A stretch of 64,000 nt of DNA from an uncultured Planctomycetaceae bacterium (GCA_946408825.1 CAMJTU010000020.1:1-64000); one strand, 5' to 3'. Positions 26,079 through 35,910 are shown, numbered from the stretch's first letter. The notes: generated from the sequence alone by a model not told the origin. Numbers and translations: made by a program.

Positions 26079-26160
26079 TGGGGGTTGAAGGATTCGAACC
26101 TCCGAAAGCGACGCTAACAGATTTACAGTCTGCCCCCTTTGACCACTCGGGAAAACCCCC
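26079..26160 (-). tRNA. tRNA-Tyr (anticodon GTA), copy 1
   Basis: 82-nt class II tRNA identical to the copy at 25823-25904. Flanking bases are also shared on the 3' side (a GCTCATAAAAAA motif and TGCGAGT), showing a segmental tandem duplication of about 255 bp. Confidence 0.95.
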
Positions 26161-26193
26161 TATTTGTCGACGACAATCCCTGCGGCATGGTAG

Positions 26194-26266
26194 AGCTGGC
26201 GGGGAGAATCGAACTCCCAACCTGTTGATTACAAATCAACCGCTCTGCCGATTGAGCTACGCCAGC
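26194..26266 (-). tRNA. tRNA-Thr (anticodon TGT)
   Basis: 73-nt cloverleaf. Acceptor GCTGGCG/CGCCAGC, anticodon stem TTGAT/ATCAA with loop TTTGTAA giving TGT. First gene of the tRNA-tuf unit, at the position of E. coli thrU. Confidence 0.95.
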
Positions 26267-26299
26267 CTTGATGACCGCAGGCATACGCGACTTTCCGCC

Positions 26300-26327
26300 A
26301 TTTTATTGACCTTCTCAAGCCCGTCAA
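26300..26327 (-). promoter_or_regulatory. Promoter of the tRNA-tuf operon
   Basis: On the minus strand: TTGACG (26327-26322), 16-bp spacer, TAAAAT (26305-26300), about 34 bp before the first tRNA-Thr. Confidence 0.7.
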
Positions 26328-26552
26328 GACCGAAAGACAAAAAATCGCTCCCTTTCGTCCAAGCTGAACGCCGACATTCTACAATTCAAAGCGTCCTTCC
26401 GAAACTCGCCCTTAAGTCGCCGCGGCGTTACGCCCTCTTTCTTCACGAGCCGCCTTTTATTCCTCCCGTTTGTCGCTATCATGAACGTTTTAAGAAGGTC
26501 TCAGAAGGACTTCGTCGCCGTTAAACCTCGCGATAATTCTACGACATAAATC

Positions 26553-29500
26553 ATGAACTCACGCTTCGAAAACAATTTAGACGCCCCTATCCGATACGTC
26601 GTTGGAATAGATCTTGGCACGACAAACTCCGTTATGTGCTACGTCGATCTCGAAGAGATTAACGACGAAACGTCTGAATCGCGCGCTTCGCTCGTCCACG
26701 ACTTTGCCATACCCCAGGGCGTAGCGCCCAACGTCGTCGAAGCGCGCCTCACGCTCCCTTCTTTCTTTTCGCGCGTCGCCGACGTCCCGCGACTTCCATG
26801 GCAAGGGTCTGACGTCCGCGACTTTTCGACTCCCTCTCGCGGCGCGCGCGCCATGAACGACGGACTGTGCGGCGCCGTCGGCGTCATTGCGCGAGACTAC
26901 GGCGCCGCAAATCCGGACGCGTTCGTCTCCTCCGCAAAATCTTGGCTCTGCAACGCAAACGTCGACCGTTCGTCAAAAATTTTGCCCCTCCGGCGCCGCG
27001 CCGACGACGCGTCCGCGGAAAATTCTGACAAAGACGACGTTTCTCTTCCGAAATGGTCGCCTGTCGAGATCAGTTCGTTCTACCTCGCGCACCTACGCGC
27101 GGCGTGGAACGCGCAATTCCCCGAATTTCCGCTCGAAACTCAAAGCGTCGTCCTCACCATTCCCGCGTCCTTCGACGAAACGGCCCGTTCCCTCACCCTC
27201 GAGGCGGCAAAGCTCGCGAAGCTCCCGCGCGTCGCGCTCGTCGAAGAACCGCAGGCGGCGTTCTACGCGTGGCTCGAACGACATGAAAAAGACTGGTCCG
27301 CGCTCGTCAAGCCGGGCGACCGCGTTCTCGTCTGCGACGTCGGAGGCGGCACGACAGATTTCGCGCTCATTTACGCGCTCGAACGCGATTTCGAAAAGGA
27401 AGAGGATAAAGAACGCCGTCAAGCCGCGTCGCCGGAACGACAAAGCGTTAAATTCTATCGCGTCGCTGTCGGCGACCACCTCGTTCTTGGCGGCGACAAC
27501 CTCGATTTAGCGCTGTACGCGCGGCTTGAAAAGAAACTCGTTGAAAAGCGTTCGACGCCGCCGACGCCGAGAGAACGCGCGCTCCTTCTTCGCGAATGTC
27601 GCGATATCAAGGAAGCGTTCCTGCGCGGCGACGACGGGCCCGAAACGCGCCGCGTTCTCCTTCAGGGTTCGTCGTCGAAACTCGTCGGAGGCGCGACTTC
27701 GCTCGAGGTCGATCGCAAAGAGGTTGAAGAACTCCTCGTCGACGGGTTCTTTCCCCGCGTTCCGCTGGAAAGCGAACCTGCCAGACGGCGCGCCGGTCTG
27801 CGTGAAATCGCGCTTCAGTATGCCTTTGACCCCGCGATTACAAAACACCTCGCGTACTTTTTACGAACGCGTCGGCACGCAGGCGAAGACCTCGTTCGCG
27901 CCGGCGTTATCGGACGCGGCGCCGTCGATAAAGCGCTCGAAAACGCGAAGCGAGACGTCGACCCCGCGCGTCCTGACGCGATTCTCTTTAACGGCGGCGC
28001 CTTTGAGTCGCCCAAGTTGCGCGAACGCGTGATCGAATCGGTCGCGGAATGGTTCGGGGGCGAGTCGCAAGAATGGCGTCCCGCCGTCTTAGAAAACGCC
28101 GATCTGTATCTTGCGGCGGCGCGCGGCGCGGCGTATTACGGACTCGTTCTTCGCGGCTACGGCGAAAAGGTCGGCGCGTCCCTTGCAAGGTCGTATTACG
28201 CGGGAGTCGCGTTTGACGCGGAACAGACGCCGAAGGAGCGTCGGGAAACGCCTAAAGGAGTGTGCATCCTTTCGGCGCAAGCGGAACCGGGCGACGAAAT
28301 CACGTTGCCGCAGGAGTTTGAGTTAGAAGTCGACAAGCCGGTCGCCTTCCCTTTCTATGTTTCAAGCGTTCGCACGACCGACGCGCCGGGCGATCTCGTC
28401 GCGCTCGATCCGAACGAGGTCCGAGAACTTTCCCCGATACGAACCGCGCTCAAAACGCGATCAAAGTCTAAAAAGGCCTCGGGACGCGTCAGGGCGCGAC
28501 TCGTCGCAAGACCGACGGAAATCGGAACGGTTGAGCTTTACCTTCAGGAGGTTCTGCCGCCCGACGCCGACTCTCACGCAAGGGCGTCTCGATGGACGTT
28601 GCAGTTTGACGCGCGCGGCGCCGTTCAGTCGGATTGGGAGCCGGGAAACGTCGAGGGTGAAGAAACGGGGGTCGTCGACGAATCGCTCGTCGAAGGAGCG
28701 TCGACAGCCGTCGTGCGAACCTTTGGAACCGACGAAGAACTGGAAAACATGGGGTTGACGCGGCTCAGACCGGGCGACCTCGTCAAAAGCGTCGTGGAAG
28801 CTATTGGCGTCTCAAAAAACGCGGCGCCGATAACGACGCTTCGGCGGCTCGCGGAACGAACGCTGGAACTCGCCGCAGGACGGCGACTGGGCGCCTCTTA
28901 CGAAGCGAGATGGCTCAACTGGCTTGGGTTCACGCTCCGACCGGGCTTCGGCGCGGCGGCGGACGATTGGCGCGTCGAGCAGGCGTGGAAAGCGACCGCG
29001 GGCAAACTCGTCTACCAGACGCCAGAATGCCGCACGCAGTATTGGATTCTATGGCGTCGAATCGCGTCGGGCTTGACGGCGGGACGACAGCTTACGCTTG
29101 CGGAGCCGCTCCTTGCGAACGTTCGCAATCTCCGAAAGCTCCTCGTCGACGGGCTTGGGCGCGGGTCGGATATCGACCTCGGCTCGCAGGAAGGCGCCGA
29201 AATCTGGCGGCTCCTCGGCGCGCTGGAACTGTTGCCGACCGAAACGCGCGTTGAAATCGGCGACCTGGCGCTCGACGTCGTCTCCAAAAGAAAGACGCGC
29301 CCCGTGCGCGACGCGATTGTGTGGACGATCGGTCGCGTCGGCGCCCGGAAGCTCTTTCACGGGCCCCTCGACCGCGTAACGCCGCCAAGCGTCGCGCAGC
29401 GCTGGACGCGACGTTTTCTCGACGACCTTGCCAAACGTCAAGACGAGCCGACCTCAAACGAGCTTTTCACGCTCGCGCAGCTTTCGCGACGCGCCGAAGA

Positions 29501-29672
29501 CCCGGCGCTCGACGTCGATCGCGAAACCCGCGAAACCGTCGCCGCGTTTCTTTTGAAGCACGGCGCGGAAGAATCGACCCTCGCTGCGCTCGAAAAACAC
29601 GGGCGGCTGGTCGACGAGGCGACAAAAATGGCGTTTGGCGAAACGCTCCCGATCGGCTTGAGATGGTCGTAA
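26553..29672 (+). CDS. Hsp70-family (DnaK-like) protein with long C-terminal region
   Basis: 1039 residues, cytoplasmic. The N-terminal half is an Hsp70 actin-fold ATPase: phosphate-1 loop GIDLGTTNS (18-26), SVVLTIPASFDETARSLTLEAAKLA, ALVEEPQAAFYAW, and phosphate-2 loop CDVGGGTTDF near residue 260. Several insertions enlarge it. The C-terminal ~400 residues replace the normal substrate-binding domain and recall the DUF3731 module of large DnaK homologs (REIALQYAFDPAITKHLAYFL, LNWLGFTLRPGFGA, RRIASGLTAGRQLTL, FTLAQLSRR). Substrate is unknown. It is probably monocistronic and divergent from the tRNA-tuf operon. No DnaJ or GrpE is adjacent. Confidence 0.85.
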   Translation: MNSRFENNLDAPIRYVVGIDLGTTNSVMCYVDLEEINDETSESRASLVHDFAIPQGVAPNVVEARLTLPSFFSRVADVPRLPWQGSDVRDFSTPSRGARAMNDGLCGAVGVIARDYGAANPDAFVSSAKSWLCNANVDRSSKILPLRRRADDASAENSDKDDVSLPKWSPVEISSFYLAHLRAAWNAQFPEFPLETQSVVLTIPASFDETARSLTLEAAKLAKLPRVALVEEPQAAFYAWLERHEKDWSALVKPGDRVLVCDVGGGTTDFALIYALERDFEKEEDKERRQAASPERQSVKFYRVAVGDHLVLGGDNLDLALYARLEKKLVEKRSTPPTPRERALLLRECRDIKEAFLRGDDGPETRRVLLQGSSSKLVGGATSLEVDRKEVEELLVDGFFPRVPLESEPARRRAGLREIALQYAFDPAITKHLAYFLRTRRHAGEDLVRAGVIGRGAVDKALENAKRDVDPARPDAILFNGGAFESPKLRERVIESVAEWFGGESQEWRPAVLENADLYLAAARGAAYYGLVLRGYGEKVGASLARSYYAGVAFDAEQTPKERRETPKGVCILSAQAEPGDEITLPQEFELEVDKPVAFPFYVSSVRTTDAPGDLVALDPNEVRELSPIRTALKTRSKSKKASGRVRARLVARPTEIGTVELYLQEVLPPDADSHARASRWTLQFDARGAVQSDWEPGNVEGEETGVVDESLVEGASTAVVRTFGTDEELENMGLTRLRPGDLVKSVVEAIGVSKNAAPITTLRRLAERTLELAAGRRLGASYEARWLNWLGFTLRPGFGAAADDWRVEQAWKATAGKLVYQTPECRTQYWILWRRIASGLTAGRQLTLAEPLLANVRNLRKLLVDGLGRGSDIDLGSQEGAEIWRLLGALELLPTETRVEIGDLALDVVSKRKTRPVRDAIVWTIGRVGARKLFHGPLDRVTPPSVAQRWTRRFLDDLAKRQDEPTSNELFTLAQLSRRAEDPALDVDRETRETVAAFLLKHGAEESTLAALEKHGRLVDEATKMAFGETLPIGLRWS

Positions 29673-29773
29673 ACGTCTGGCGCCCGATTCGCCAAACGAT
29701 ATAATAACCGTAGCGCCCATGCGCGCCTTTGAGAATTGCCGCTGTTCCCCCCTTAGGTTTATAGGATTTAAAG

Positions 29774-31006
29774 ATGTTTAAGTTCATGATTCGCTTAACC
29801 TGCGTTATGACGGCGATCGCCGCGACGCTTTCCGTTTCGTCCGCGTTCTCCGCAGACGGGACCTTCAAACTTGGCGTTATCGGCGCGACGACTTCGCACG
29901 TTCCCGCCTTTATCAAAACGATCAACGATCCGAACGCGCAAGAAATCTTCCAAGGTTTTGAAATCGTCGGCGTCTTCCCCGGCGGCGTTCCGGACAACGC
30001 GGACAGCTGGGATCGCGTCCAGGGCTACACGCGAGAGTGCGAAGCCGCAGGGCTGACCGTTTACAAGACGATCGAAGAGCTTGTGCAAAACGTCGACGGG
30101 ATTCTCCTCGAAAGCGTCGACGGGCGCGTTCACCTCGAACAGGCGAAGCCTGTGATCGCCGCGAAAAAGCCTCTCTACATCGACAAACCGCTCGGCGGCT
30201 CGCTTCGCGACGTTCTCGATATTTTCGCGCTCTGTGAAGAAAACGACGTTCCCGTCTTCAGCTGCTCTTCGCTGCGTTACGTTAAAGCGTACCAAGAGAT
30301 GCGCGAAAACAGCCCGATCGGCGAGATTTTCGGCGCCGACGCGACGAGCCCCGCGCCTCTCAATCCTCGCCATCCGTCCCTTTATTGGTACGGAATCCAC
30401 GGGGTCGAGTCCCTCTTTACGGTGTTGGGTCCCGACTGCGTGAGCGTTTCCCGAACCGGCACGACGACGACGGACGTCGCGGTCGGCGTGTGGGAAAATA
30501 AGGCGATGGGCACGTTCCGCGGAATTCGCAAAGGCGCCGCGCCGTATACCTGCCGCGTCTTCGGCGAAAAGGGCTTCGTCAACGTCGGCGATTACGAAGG
30601 CTACGAACCGATGCTGGTCGAAATCTGCAAGTTTTTCAAGACGGGCGTCGCGCCGGTCGACAAGCAAGAGACGATCAACATCTACGCGTTCATGACGGCG
30701 GCGGACATGAGCCGTCGAGAAAAGGGCAAGTCGATCAAGCTTGAAGAAGCGATCGAAGCCGCGAAGGAAGAGAAGATTCTGACCGTGAATATCAAGACGA
30801 CGGCGACGTCCGAAGTCGTTTGGAACGACGGTTCTGAAGAAAAAACGATCGAATACGAGGAACTTCACGAACTCGTCGAAAACGCGCTCGAAGACTACGA
30901 CACGGTTCGCTTCATTCTCGACAACACCGCCGACATTCCCTTCGACACGCTCCAGAAGATCTTCAACGAACTCTCCGACGCGCAGCTCGCCAACTATATC
31001 TACTGA
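29774..31006 (+). CDS. Secreted Gfo/Idh/MocA-family protein with a C-terminal extension
   Basis: 410 residues. An N-terminal signal peptide (MFKFMIRLTCVMTAIAATLSVSSAFSA) is followed by a Rossmann NAD(P)-binding domain (KLGVIGATTSHVPAFIKTIN), the family's PLYIDKPLGG loop and the C-terminal oxidoreductase domain (SPLGEIFGAD-like, HPSLYWYGIHGVESLFTVLG). Secreted Gfo/Idh proteins are abundant in planctomycetes and act on sugars or glycosides. From about residue 335 an extra domain, ILTVNIKTTATSEVVW to the end, resembles the periplasmic domain of ExbD/TolR proteins (beta strand, acidic helix, DxxxDIPFDTLQKI). That fusion is an inference. A TATAAT at 29700-29705 may be the -10 element. The gene ends at the terminator 31031-31070. 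Confidence 0.8.
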   Translation: MFKFMIRLTCVMTAIAATLSVSSAFSADGTFKLGVIGATTSHVPAFIKTINDPNAQEIFQGFEIVGVFPGGVPDNADSWDRVQGYTRECEAAGLTVYKTIEELVQNVDGILLESVDGRVHLEQAKPVIAAKKPLYIDKPLGGSLRDVLDIFALCEENDVPVFSCSSLRYVKAYQEMRENSPIGEIFGADATSPAPLNPRHPSLYWYGIHGVESLFTVLGPDCVSVSRTGTTTTDVAVGVWENKAMGTFRGIRKGAAPYTCRVFGEKGFVNVGDYEGYEPMLVEICKFFKTGVAPVDKQETINIYAFMTAADMSRREKGKSIKLEEAIEAAKEEKILTVNIKTTATSEVVWNDGSEEKTIEYEELHELVENALEDYDTVRFILDNTADIPFDTLQKIFNELSDAQLANYIY

Positions 31007-31030
31007 TCCGCGTCGTCGTTCCAGAAATAA

Positions 31031-31070
31031 AAAAAGCCGTCCGTAACCTTATTGTTGCGAACGGCTTTTT
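31031..31070. terminator. Intrinsic terminator, bidirectional
   Basis: AAAAAGCCGT (31031-31040) pairs with ACGGCTTTTT (31061-31070), with flanking A and T runs. It serves the oxidoreductase gene and the convergent gene ending at 31121. Confidence 0.85.
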
Positions 31071-31120
31071 TATATTTTGACTCGACTGAAAACGCTTAAA
31101 AACGCAAACAAGACTCGTCG

Positions 31121-32620
31121 TCACTTAGATTTCAGCTCGATCGTTCCGATCTTATACCGTTTCTTCCCGTCGGAATCAGGAAGCGGCAGTTCGTAGACGG
31201 GCGTTCCGTCGCGCGTTCCGACGCTGACGTAGACGTCGTAGACGCCGCGCTTCGTCGTCGGCGCGACGTGACCGACGCGGAACCGAACGGTTCGTTCCGT
31301 CTTCGGCGCCTCGCCGGGCGCGCCGACCTCAAGGTCGCGAACGTCGAAGGACTCGTCCGTCAAGACGGAAACGATTCCGCCCTCGCCGTCTTTGAGCGTG
31401 AGGGCGACGAAACCGCCGCCGTAACATGGCGCGACCCCTAGGTTTTGAAGCGTCCATTCGACGTCGAAAAACTTGTCGATCACGACCGATTTCGGATACT
31501 CGATTCGCGACGGAAGAAGCCGATATCCCATGCGACGGTTAATTTTACGCGCGACGTCGGCGACATGTTCCCATTCGAAATCGGGCCAGCAGTGAATCGA
31601 CATGTACGACGCGTGATACGCTTCGACCGACTCGAGAAGTTTGTCGTTATCCCAAGCGCCGCGCTCGATCGAACCTTGCAGATGTTCGTGTTCTAGGATC
31701 ACGGGCGTCGTCGGCCAGAATTTCTGCGCCATGTCGGCGTGGAACCACGCGCGGTCGCCCGCCTGGACGAGAATGCTGTCGTCGCGAAGGGAAACGCCGT
31801 TTTCAAACGCGTAATCGGTTTCGGGGAAGTCGAAGCCCTGCTTCTCGGCGCCGGCGACGTCGTCGCTTATACACAGTTGGACGCCGGGGAAATATTTTTT
31901 ATGCAGGTCGATATGCGTCTTGACGACGGCGAGGGTTCGCTCGGGCGTCATGCGCGAGAAAGTCTGTTCCTTAAAGACGCCAAGCGACGAATGACCTTCG
32001 CCCCACATGCCGTAGGTTCCGACGTCGATGAACGCGACGTTCGGATTGTTCGCGTAACGTTTGCCCGCCGCCTCGAGAAAATGCGAAAGTTTCTCGAGAT
32101 AGATCGGGTCGTCAAAGACTGGGTCGACGTTCGGCCCGTCGGGCGTCACGCCCTTGCCCCACTGATACCGTTCGCCTTTGGCGCCCGCGTCGAAGACCCA
32201 TTTCGGCGTCGCGTATTCCATCCAGTTCTCCGACGTCGTGAAGCGAAACGCGACCTTCTTCCCTTTGTCGATCCATCGCTGCGCCGGCGTGTCGACGATC
32301 GCCCAGTTGAAAACGCCCTCCTCCGGCTCGATATAAGCCCAAGGGAGACGCAGATAGACGGTCGAACACCCTTCAAACCAGTCGAGCGTATCCGACGGTT
32401 CAAGGCGGCTGCCGTAATTCTTCGGCACGTTGGAATAGAAATGGCAGGTCCATCCCATGCCGGGATTGATCAGCGCGCGACCGTCGTCCGTCAAATTGAC
32501 GACGACCCGTTCTTTCTCCGCGTCTTGCGCGACGACCTTGGAAACGTTCGGGCATAAGGAAACCGCGAGACAACAGGCGGTAACGAGACTCAAGAACAGC
32601 AAACGAAAAAATTTTGTCAT
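31121..32620 (-). CDS. Secreted glycosidase-like protein (DUF4832-type TIM barrel)
   Basis: 499 residues. A signal peptide (MTKFFRLLFLSLVTACCLAVS...VVAQ) is followed by a barrel-like region: LINPGMGWTCHFYSN, STVYLRLPWAYIEPEEGVFNW, KKVAFRFTTSENW, TPKWVFDAGA, VAFIDVGTYGMWGEGHSS. The last region has acidic residues on a strand end, as in catalytic sites of GH-A-clan enzymes. The NPGMGW and IEPEEGVFNW motifs recall DUF4832/DUF4874 proteins related to glycoside hydrolases. The C-terminal ~130 residues look like a beta-sandwich. Activity unknown. It is downstream of, and probably co-transcribed with, the GH5-like gene (90-bp gap). Confidence 0.6.
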   Translation of the reverse strand: MTKFFRLLFLSLVTACCLAVSLCPNVSKVVAQDAEKERVVVNLTDDGRALINPGMGWTCHFYSNVPKNYGSRLEPSDTLDWFEGCSTVYLRLPWAYIEPEEGVFNWAIVDTPAQRWIDKGKKVAFRFTTSENWMEYATPKWVFDAGAKGERYQWGKGVTPDGPNVDPVFDDPIYLEKLSHFLEAAGKRYANNPNVAFIDVGTYGMWGEGHSSLGVFKEQTFSRMTPERTLAVVKTHIDLHKKYFPGVQLCISDDVAGAEKQGFDFPETDYAFENGVSLRDDSILVQAGDRAWFHADMAQKFWPTTPVILEHEHLQGSIERGAWDNDKLLESVEAYHASYMSIHCWPDFEWEHVADVARKINRRMGYRLLPSRIEYPKSVVIDKFFDVEWTLQNLGVAPCYGGGFVALTLKDGEGGIVSVLTDESFDVRDLEVGAPGEAPKTERTVRFRVGHVAPTTKRGVYDVYVSVGTRDGTPVYELPLPDSDGKKRYKIGTIELKSK

Positions 32621-32709
32621 CGGTATATTCCCAAAATAAAGAGCGCGCCGACGTTATGTAGGAATACCAAACGCCGACGCGGCAAACATAACGCAATCTC
32701 CAAAAATCG

Positions 32710-35442
32710 TTATTGAACGACGACTTCGTACCAGATCGTCCGATATTCCGGCCCGATCTCAAACACAGCGCCGCCGTCTATATTCGCGACGTGTATTTTT
32801 TCCGCGCGATATCCCGCTTGGTCGAGCGCGTAGACCTTCACGCCGTCGGCGCGAAGACCGGCGAGCGTGATTGTCGCGGGAATTCCTTCGCAGAGCGACG
32901 GCGCCTTGCCGTTGTCGCCGTCAAACGCCCTCGCGCTCGTGATCGAATTGTCCTCCGTGATTTTATAAACCGCGTCCGTATTGAGCAGTTCTCCCGTCGC
33001 CGTCAGGAGATAAGAACCTTTGGAAAGAACGCCGTTCTTTTCTTCCGTCCCCGAAACGTTCTTCGCTTTAACAAGAGAAACTGTCGCCCAATCGAGGTTC
33101 GTTTTGCCGATCTCGAGTTTGACCGCGTCGAACTGCGTCGGCTCGGTTACGAAGCCGCTGAAGACCTTGCAACGCGCCGCGTCGACGACGAAGAAGCCTT
33201 TGTCTCGCTTCTGGAAATTCCACTTGAGCTCGCCGAATTCGTTGACGATCTCCTTCTTCTCCGGCGAGCCGAGCGCGTCGGGGAGGTCGTTCCACCCCGA
33301 AACGCGCTTCGCGGACGCGACCTTATCGGTCGTCTCCAGCTTGAGATCCGTAAGGTCAAGTCCGGAATAGACGGCGAGGGAGAGCGATTTGTCGAGTCCT
33401 AGCGCCTGAACCAGCGGGCGGTGATAGCTGTAAAGCGCGCCTTTCATGACGTCGATTTCTTCCTGTTCCGTAAGCGTCGGCGCGTAGACGAACTCGCCGG
33501 GCCCCGAATGGACGTCGCCGCGAACGAACATCGCGTAGCATGCGGGCAGGTGCGCCATCTTCGTTTGATTCGCGCACATGTCGAAGAACGGGGTCGTCAT
33601 TTCGCGTTCAAAGTCGTCGCCGTGGGACCATGCGAATTGGAAAATCGCCGACCAATCTTGGAACGCGGCGACGGCGGAAAGCATGAGATTGCCTTCGGCG
33701 GCGTAGCTGTTCGGATACGGATGGTCGTACTCGCTGCACGTGAAAGGTTTGCCGACGACGCGAAGCGTCGCGAGATTCGTGAGCGTTCCGTTAATCGGCG
33801 TGTTCGCCATGCACGTGTTCTTCACAAGCCAATCGTTTCCGTCCCACTGACGGCGCGGAAAGATCGGATGATTCCAGTATGCGTGGATGTCGCAGTAATC
33901 GAGCCGCGCCTGATTGTGCCAGAAGCCGTACTGGAGCTGCGTGCCCGTCACGACCGACTTTGCGCCCAAGCCTTTGACGTAATCATACATTTCCTGCCAG
34001 TAGTCGTTCTCGATATCGTGCAGGAACTCCGCGAAGTCGGCGAGCGCCTCCGCGCTGGCCATTCTTCCTTTAAGGACGGGAACCTCGCCCTCTTCGAGCG
34101 AAACGTCGGCGCTCAGTCCGACGTCGCCTCCTTGGCGGAACGAGACGTCGGCGAGTTCGATCACGTCGCCCGGTTGGAACCCGTTAAAGGTCAACCGAAC
34201 GCGGTCGTCGTCCGCCGGCGCGACGAAATACGACGCGACGTCGATCCACGTCGTCGTCGCGGAGACGGTATCCTGGTAGCCGATCGCGTTCCACGGATCG
34301 TGATCCTGCTTGACGCTCACGCTGAAATCGCGGTCCTTGTTCGCGCGAATCTTAAAATGAATCTGATAGGGCTCGCCTTTCTTGACGTTCAGTCCCACGC
34401 AGTGGAACTGCGGACGCCACGCGACTTCGCCTGTCTCGTCGATCTTGACCTGTAGCGCGGGGGATTTGAGACCCGACTCCTCCGGCGAAAGAACGCGCTG
34501 CGAAACCTTCGTTTTACCGTCGAGTTCAATATTCCAGTTCTTCCCGGCGTTGAATCGGAAATCCTGATCGAAGACGTCGGCGCGAATCTGTTCGTCGCCT
34601 AAGGGAACGCTGCGGCAGTTCCACGCCTCGCGCAGCGCGGCGGTCGTCTGATATTTCTTCTGGAGCCACGCGTTCCACAGCGCCTTGAACTCGCCCGCGT
34701 AAGGTTCCGGCAGCTTGTCAAGTTCGCCCCAAGACCAGCTCGCGACAACCGAGTTCTCGTTGTTGATCTCGATCACCGCGACGCCAGGATCGTCGACATA
34801 GGCCTTGCCCGTATATTGATTGACGTGCGTGAGCAGATCCTTCGCGTATTTCTTCTGGAGTTCGATCATCCTACGGTCGAAGTTGTCGACGCCTTTGTTC
34901 TGAGACGGCAACGCCGAGGCGTTTTCAAAACCGTCGATTTCGCCGAAAGCGCGAGAAACATGGAGGTTAATGTTGACGTAGATTCCCCGCTTATGAAGCT
35001 GGTAAATGAGATAATCGAGCTTCTCAAGCTGATCGGGATCGATTTCCGTCTTTCCCTTCGCGATGTTTTTACCCCAAATGTCGTGGGAATCCATATGATG
35101 AAGACGAACGACGCCAATTCCGAATCGCGCCAGCGTCGCGGCAAGACGCTCCGCCTTCTCGTGCGAGCAGAAATTCGCGCCGAAACAGAGATTCGTGCCA
35201 AGCAAACGAACCTTCTCCCCGCCCTCGAAAAATTCGCCCTGACGCGCTTTAATAAAGCCGTCGGCGCCCGCCGCGGCGTCTTTCGCGCCGTCCCAAGTTT
35301 GGACGTTGGAAATATTGTCGGGCGCGCCCTTCTCGATGACAAAGGGGAACGTCGTTTCCGCGTCGGCGGCGAAGACGGGAAGAACGCCGCATATGGCGAC
35401 GACGCAAGACGCAAGAAATGTCGTTAGTTTGTAAAATCGCAT
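32710..35442 (-). CDS. Large secreted GH-A-clan (GH5-like) glycosidase with an inserted carbohydrate-binding-like domain
   Basis: 910 residues from the ATG at 35442; an upstream TTG at 35463 is unlikely because the signal peptide (MRFYKLTTFLASCVVAICG...VFAADA) starts at the ATG. The barrel begins around residue 75 (LLGTNLCFGANFCSHEKAERLAATLARFGIGVVRLHHMD). The likely acid/base is Glu229 in EINNENS and the likely nucleophile is Glu571 in CSEYDHPYPN. Between them residues ~293-437 form a beta-rich CBM4/9-like insertion (FNAGKNWNIELD to IELADVSFRQGG). The region after ~650 is a C-terminal beta-domain. Family GH5 or a near relative; substrate cannot be read from the sequence. Confidence 0.75.
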   Translation of the reverse strand: MRFYKLTTFLASCVVAICGVLPVFAADAETTFPFVIEKGAPDNISNVQTWDGAKDAAAGADGFIKARQGEFFEGGEKVRLLGTNLCFGANFCSHEKAERLAATLARFGIGVVRLHHMDSHDIWGKNIAKGKTEIDPDQLEKLDYLIYQLHKRGIYVNINLHVSRAFGEIDGFENASALPSQNKGVDNFDRRMIELQKKYAKDLLTHVNQYTGKAYVDDPGVAVIEINNENSVVASWSWGELDKLPEPYAGEFKALWNAWLQKKYQTTAALREAWNCRSVPLGDEQIRADVFDQDFRFNAGKNWNIELDGKTKVSQRVLSPEESGLKSPALQVKIDETGEVAWRPQFHCVGLNVKKGEPYQIHFKIRANKDRDFSVSVKQDHDPWNAIGYQDTVSATTTWIDVASYFVAPADDDRVRLTFNGFQPGDVIELADVSFRQGGDVGLSADVSLEEGEVPVLKGRMASAEALADFAEFLHDIENDYWQEMYDYVKGLGAKSVVTGTQLQYGFWHNQARLDYCDIHAYWNHPIFPRRQWDGNDWLVKNTCMANTPINGTLTNLATLRVVGKPFTCSEYDHPYPNSYAAEGNLMLSAVAAFQDWSAIFQFAWSHGDDFEREMTTPFFDMCANQTKMAHLPACYAMFVRGDVHSGPGEFVYAPTLTEQEEIDVMKGALYSYHRPLVQALGLDKSLSLAVYSGLDLTDLKLETTDKVASAKRVSGWNDLPDALGSPEKKEIVNEFGELKWNFQKRDKGFFVVDAARCKVFSGFVTEPTQFDAVKLEIGKTNLDWATVSLVKAKNVSGTEEKNGVLSKGSYLLTATGELLNTDAVYKITEDNSITSARAFDGDNGKAPSLCEGIPATITLAGLRADGVKVYALDQAGYRAEKIHVANIDGGAVFEIGPEYRTIWYEVVVQ

Positions 35443-35910
35443 AGTTTGTTCTCTTAAACACAAGGGGGGAACAACTTTCGACGGCGTCGCTGCCGCCGTG
35501 ACCGCGTTTCATTATATCGACCGCGAAATAAAAAGTAAACGGCGCGGAATTAAGACCGCCGTTTGGCTCGGGAAAAAGCCGAGTCGATATGTCGATAGGA
35601 CGTTAAACGTCCTGTCTGTAGAAAAAATTTTTGGCGTTTTAACACTATTGTTTTTGCGTCGTGTTTGGAGTACGAGAATCGGTTTTCCGTCTGTCTTCTA
35701 CGATTATTTCCGGTTTCTTGAAGTTTTTTACAGAGTTCGGCGTTCAAACGACGTTATTTCTTTTCCACACGCATATAGCGTATGATAAAAATCGATTAAT
35801 ATTTTCCGTACTAATTTCTGTTGACCGTCCTTTTTTTCGTGATTAGAATGCAATCGGAAATGGACGTCGCGCGCGGAACGGCGGCGTGAACGAACGTGTT
35901 TGGTGAAATC
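35443..35910. other. Divergent promoter region
   Basis: AT-rich intergenic DNA between divergent genes; no gene accepted. It holds a perfect 17-bp palindrome (AGGACGTT-A-AACGTCCT, 35597-35613), a possible operator, and a promoter at 35821-35849. No promoter for the GH5-like gene was resolved. Confidence 0.5.
35821..35849 (+). promoter_or_regulatory. Promoter of the Y-family polymerase gene
   Basis: TTGACC (35821-35826), 17-bp spacer, TAGAAT (35844-35849), about 60 bp before the start. No recognisable LexA box was identified. Confidence 0.6.

Noticed and set aside
25816..26524. Plus-strand frames encoding GVEGFEPPKATLTDLQSAPF
   Set aside because: These are the reverse strands of the tRNA-Tyr genes, a well-known source of false proteins.
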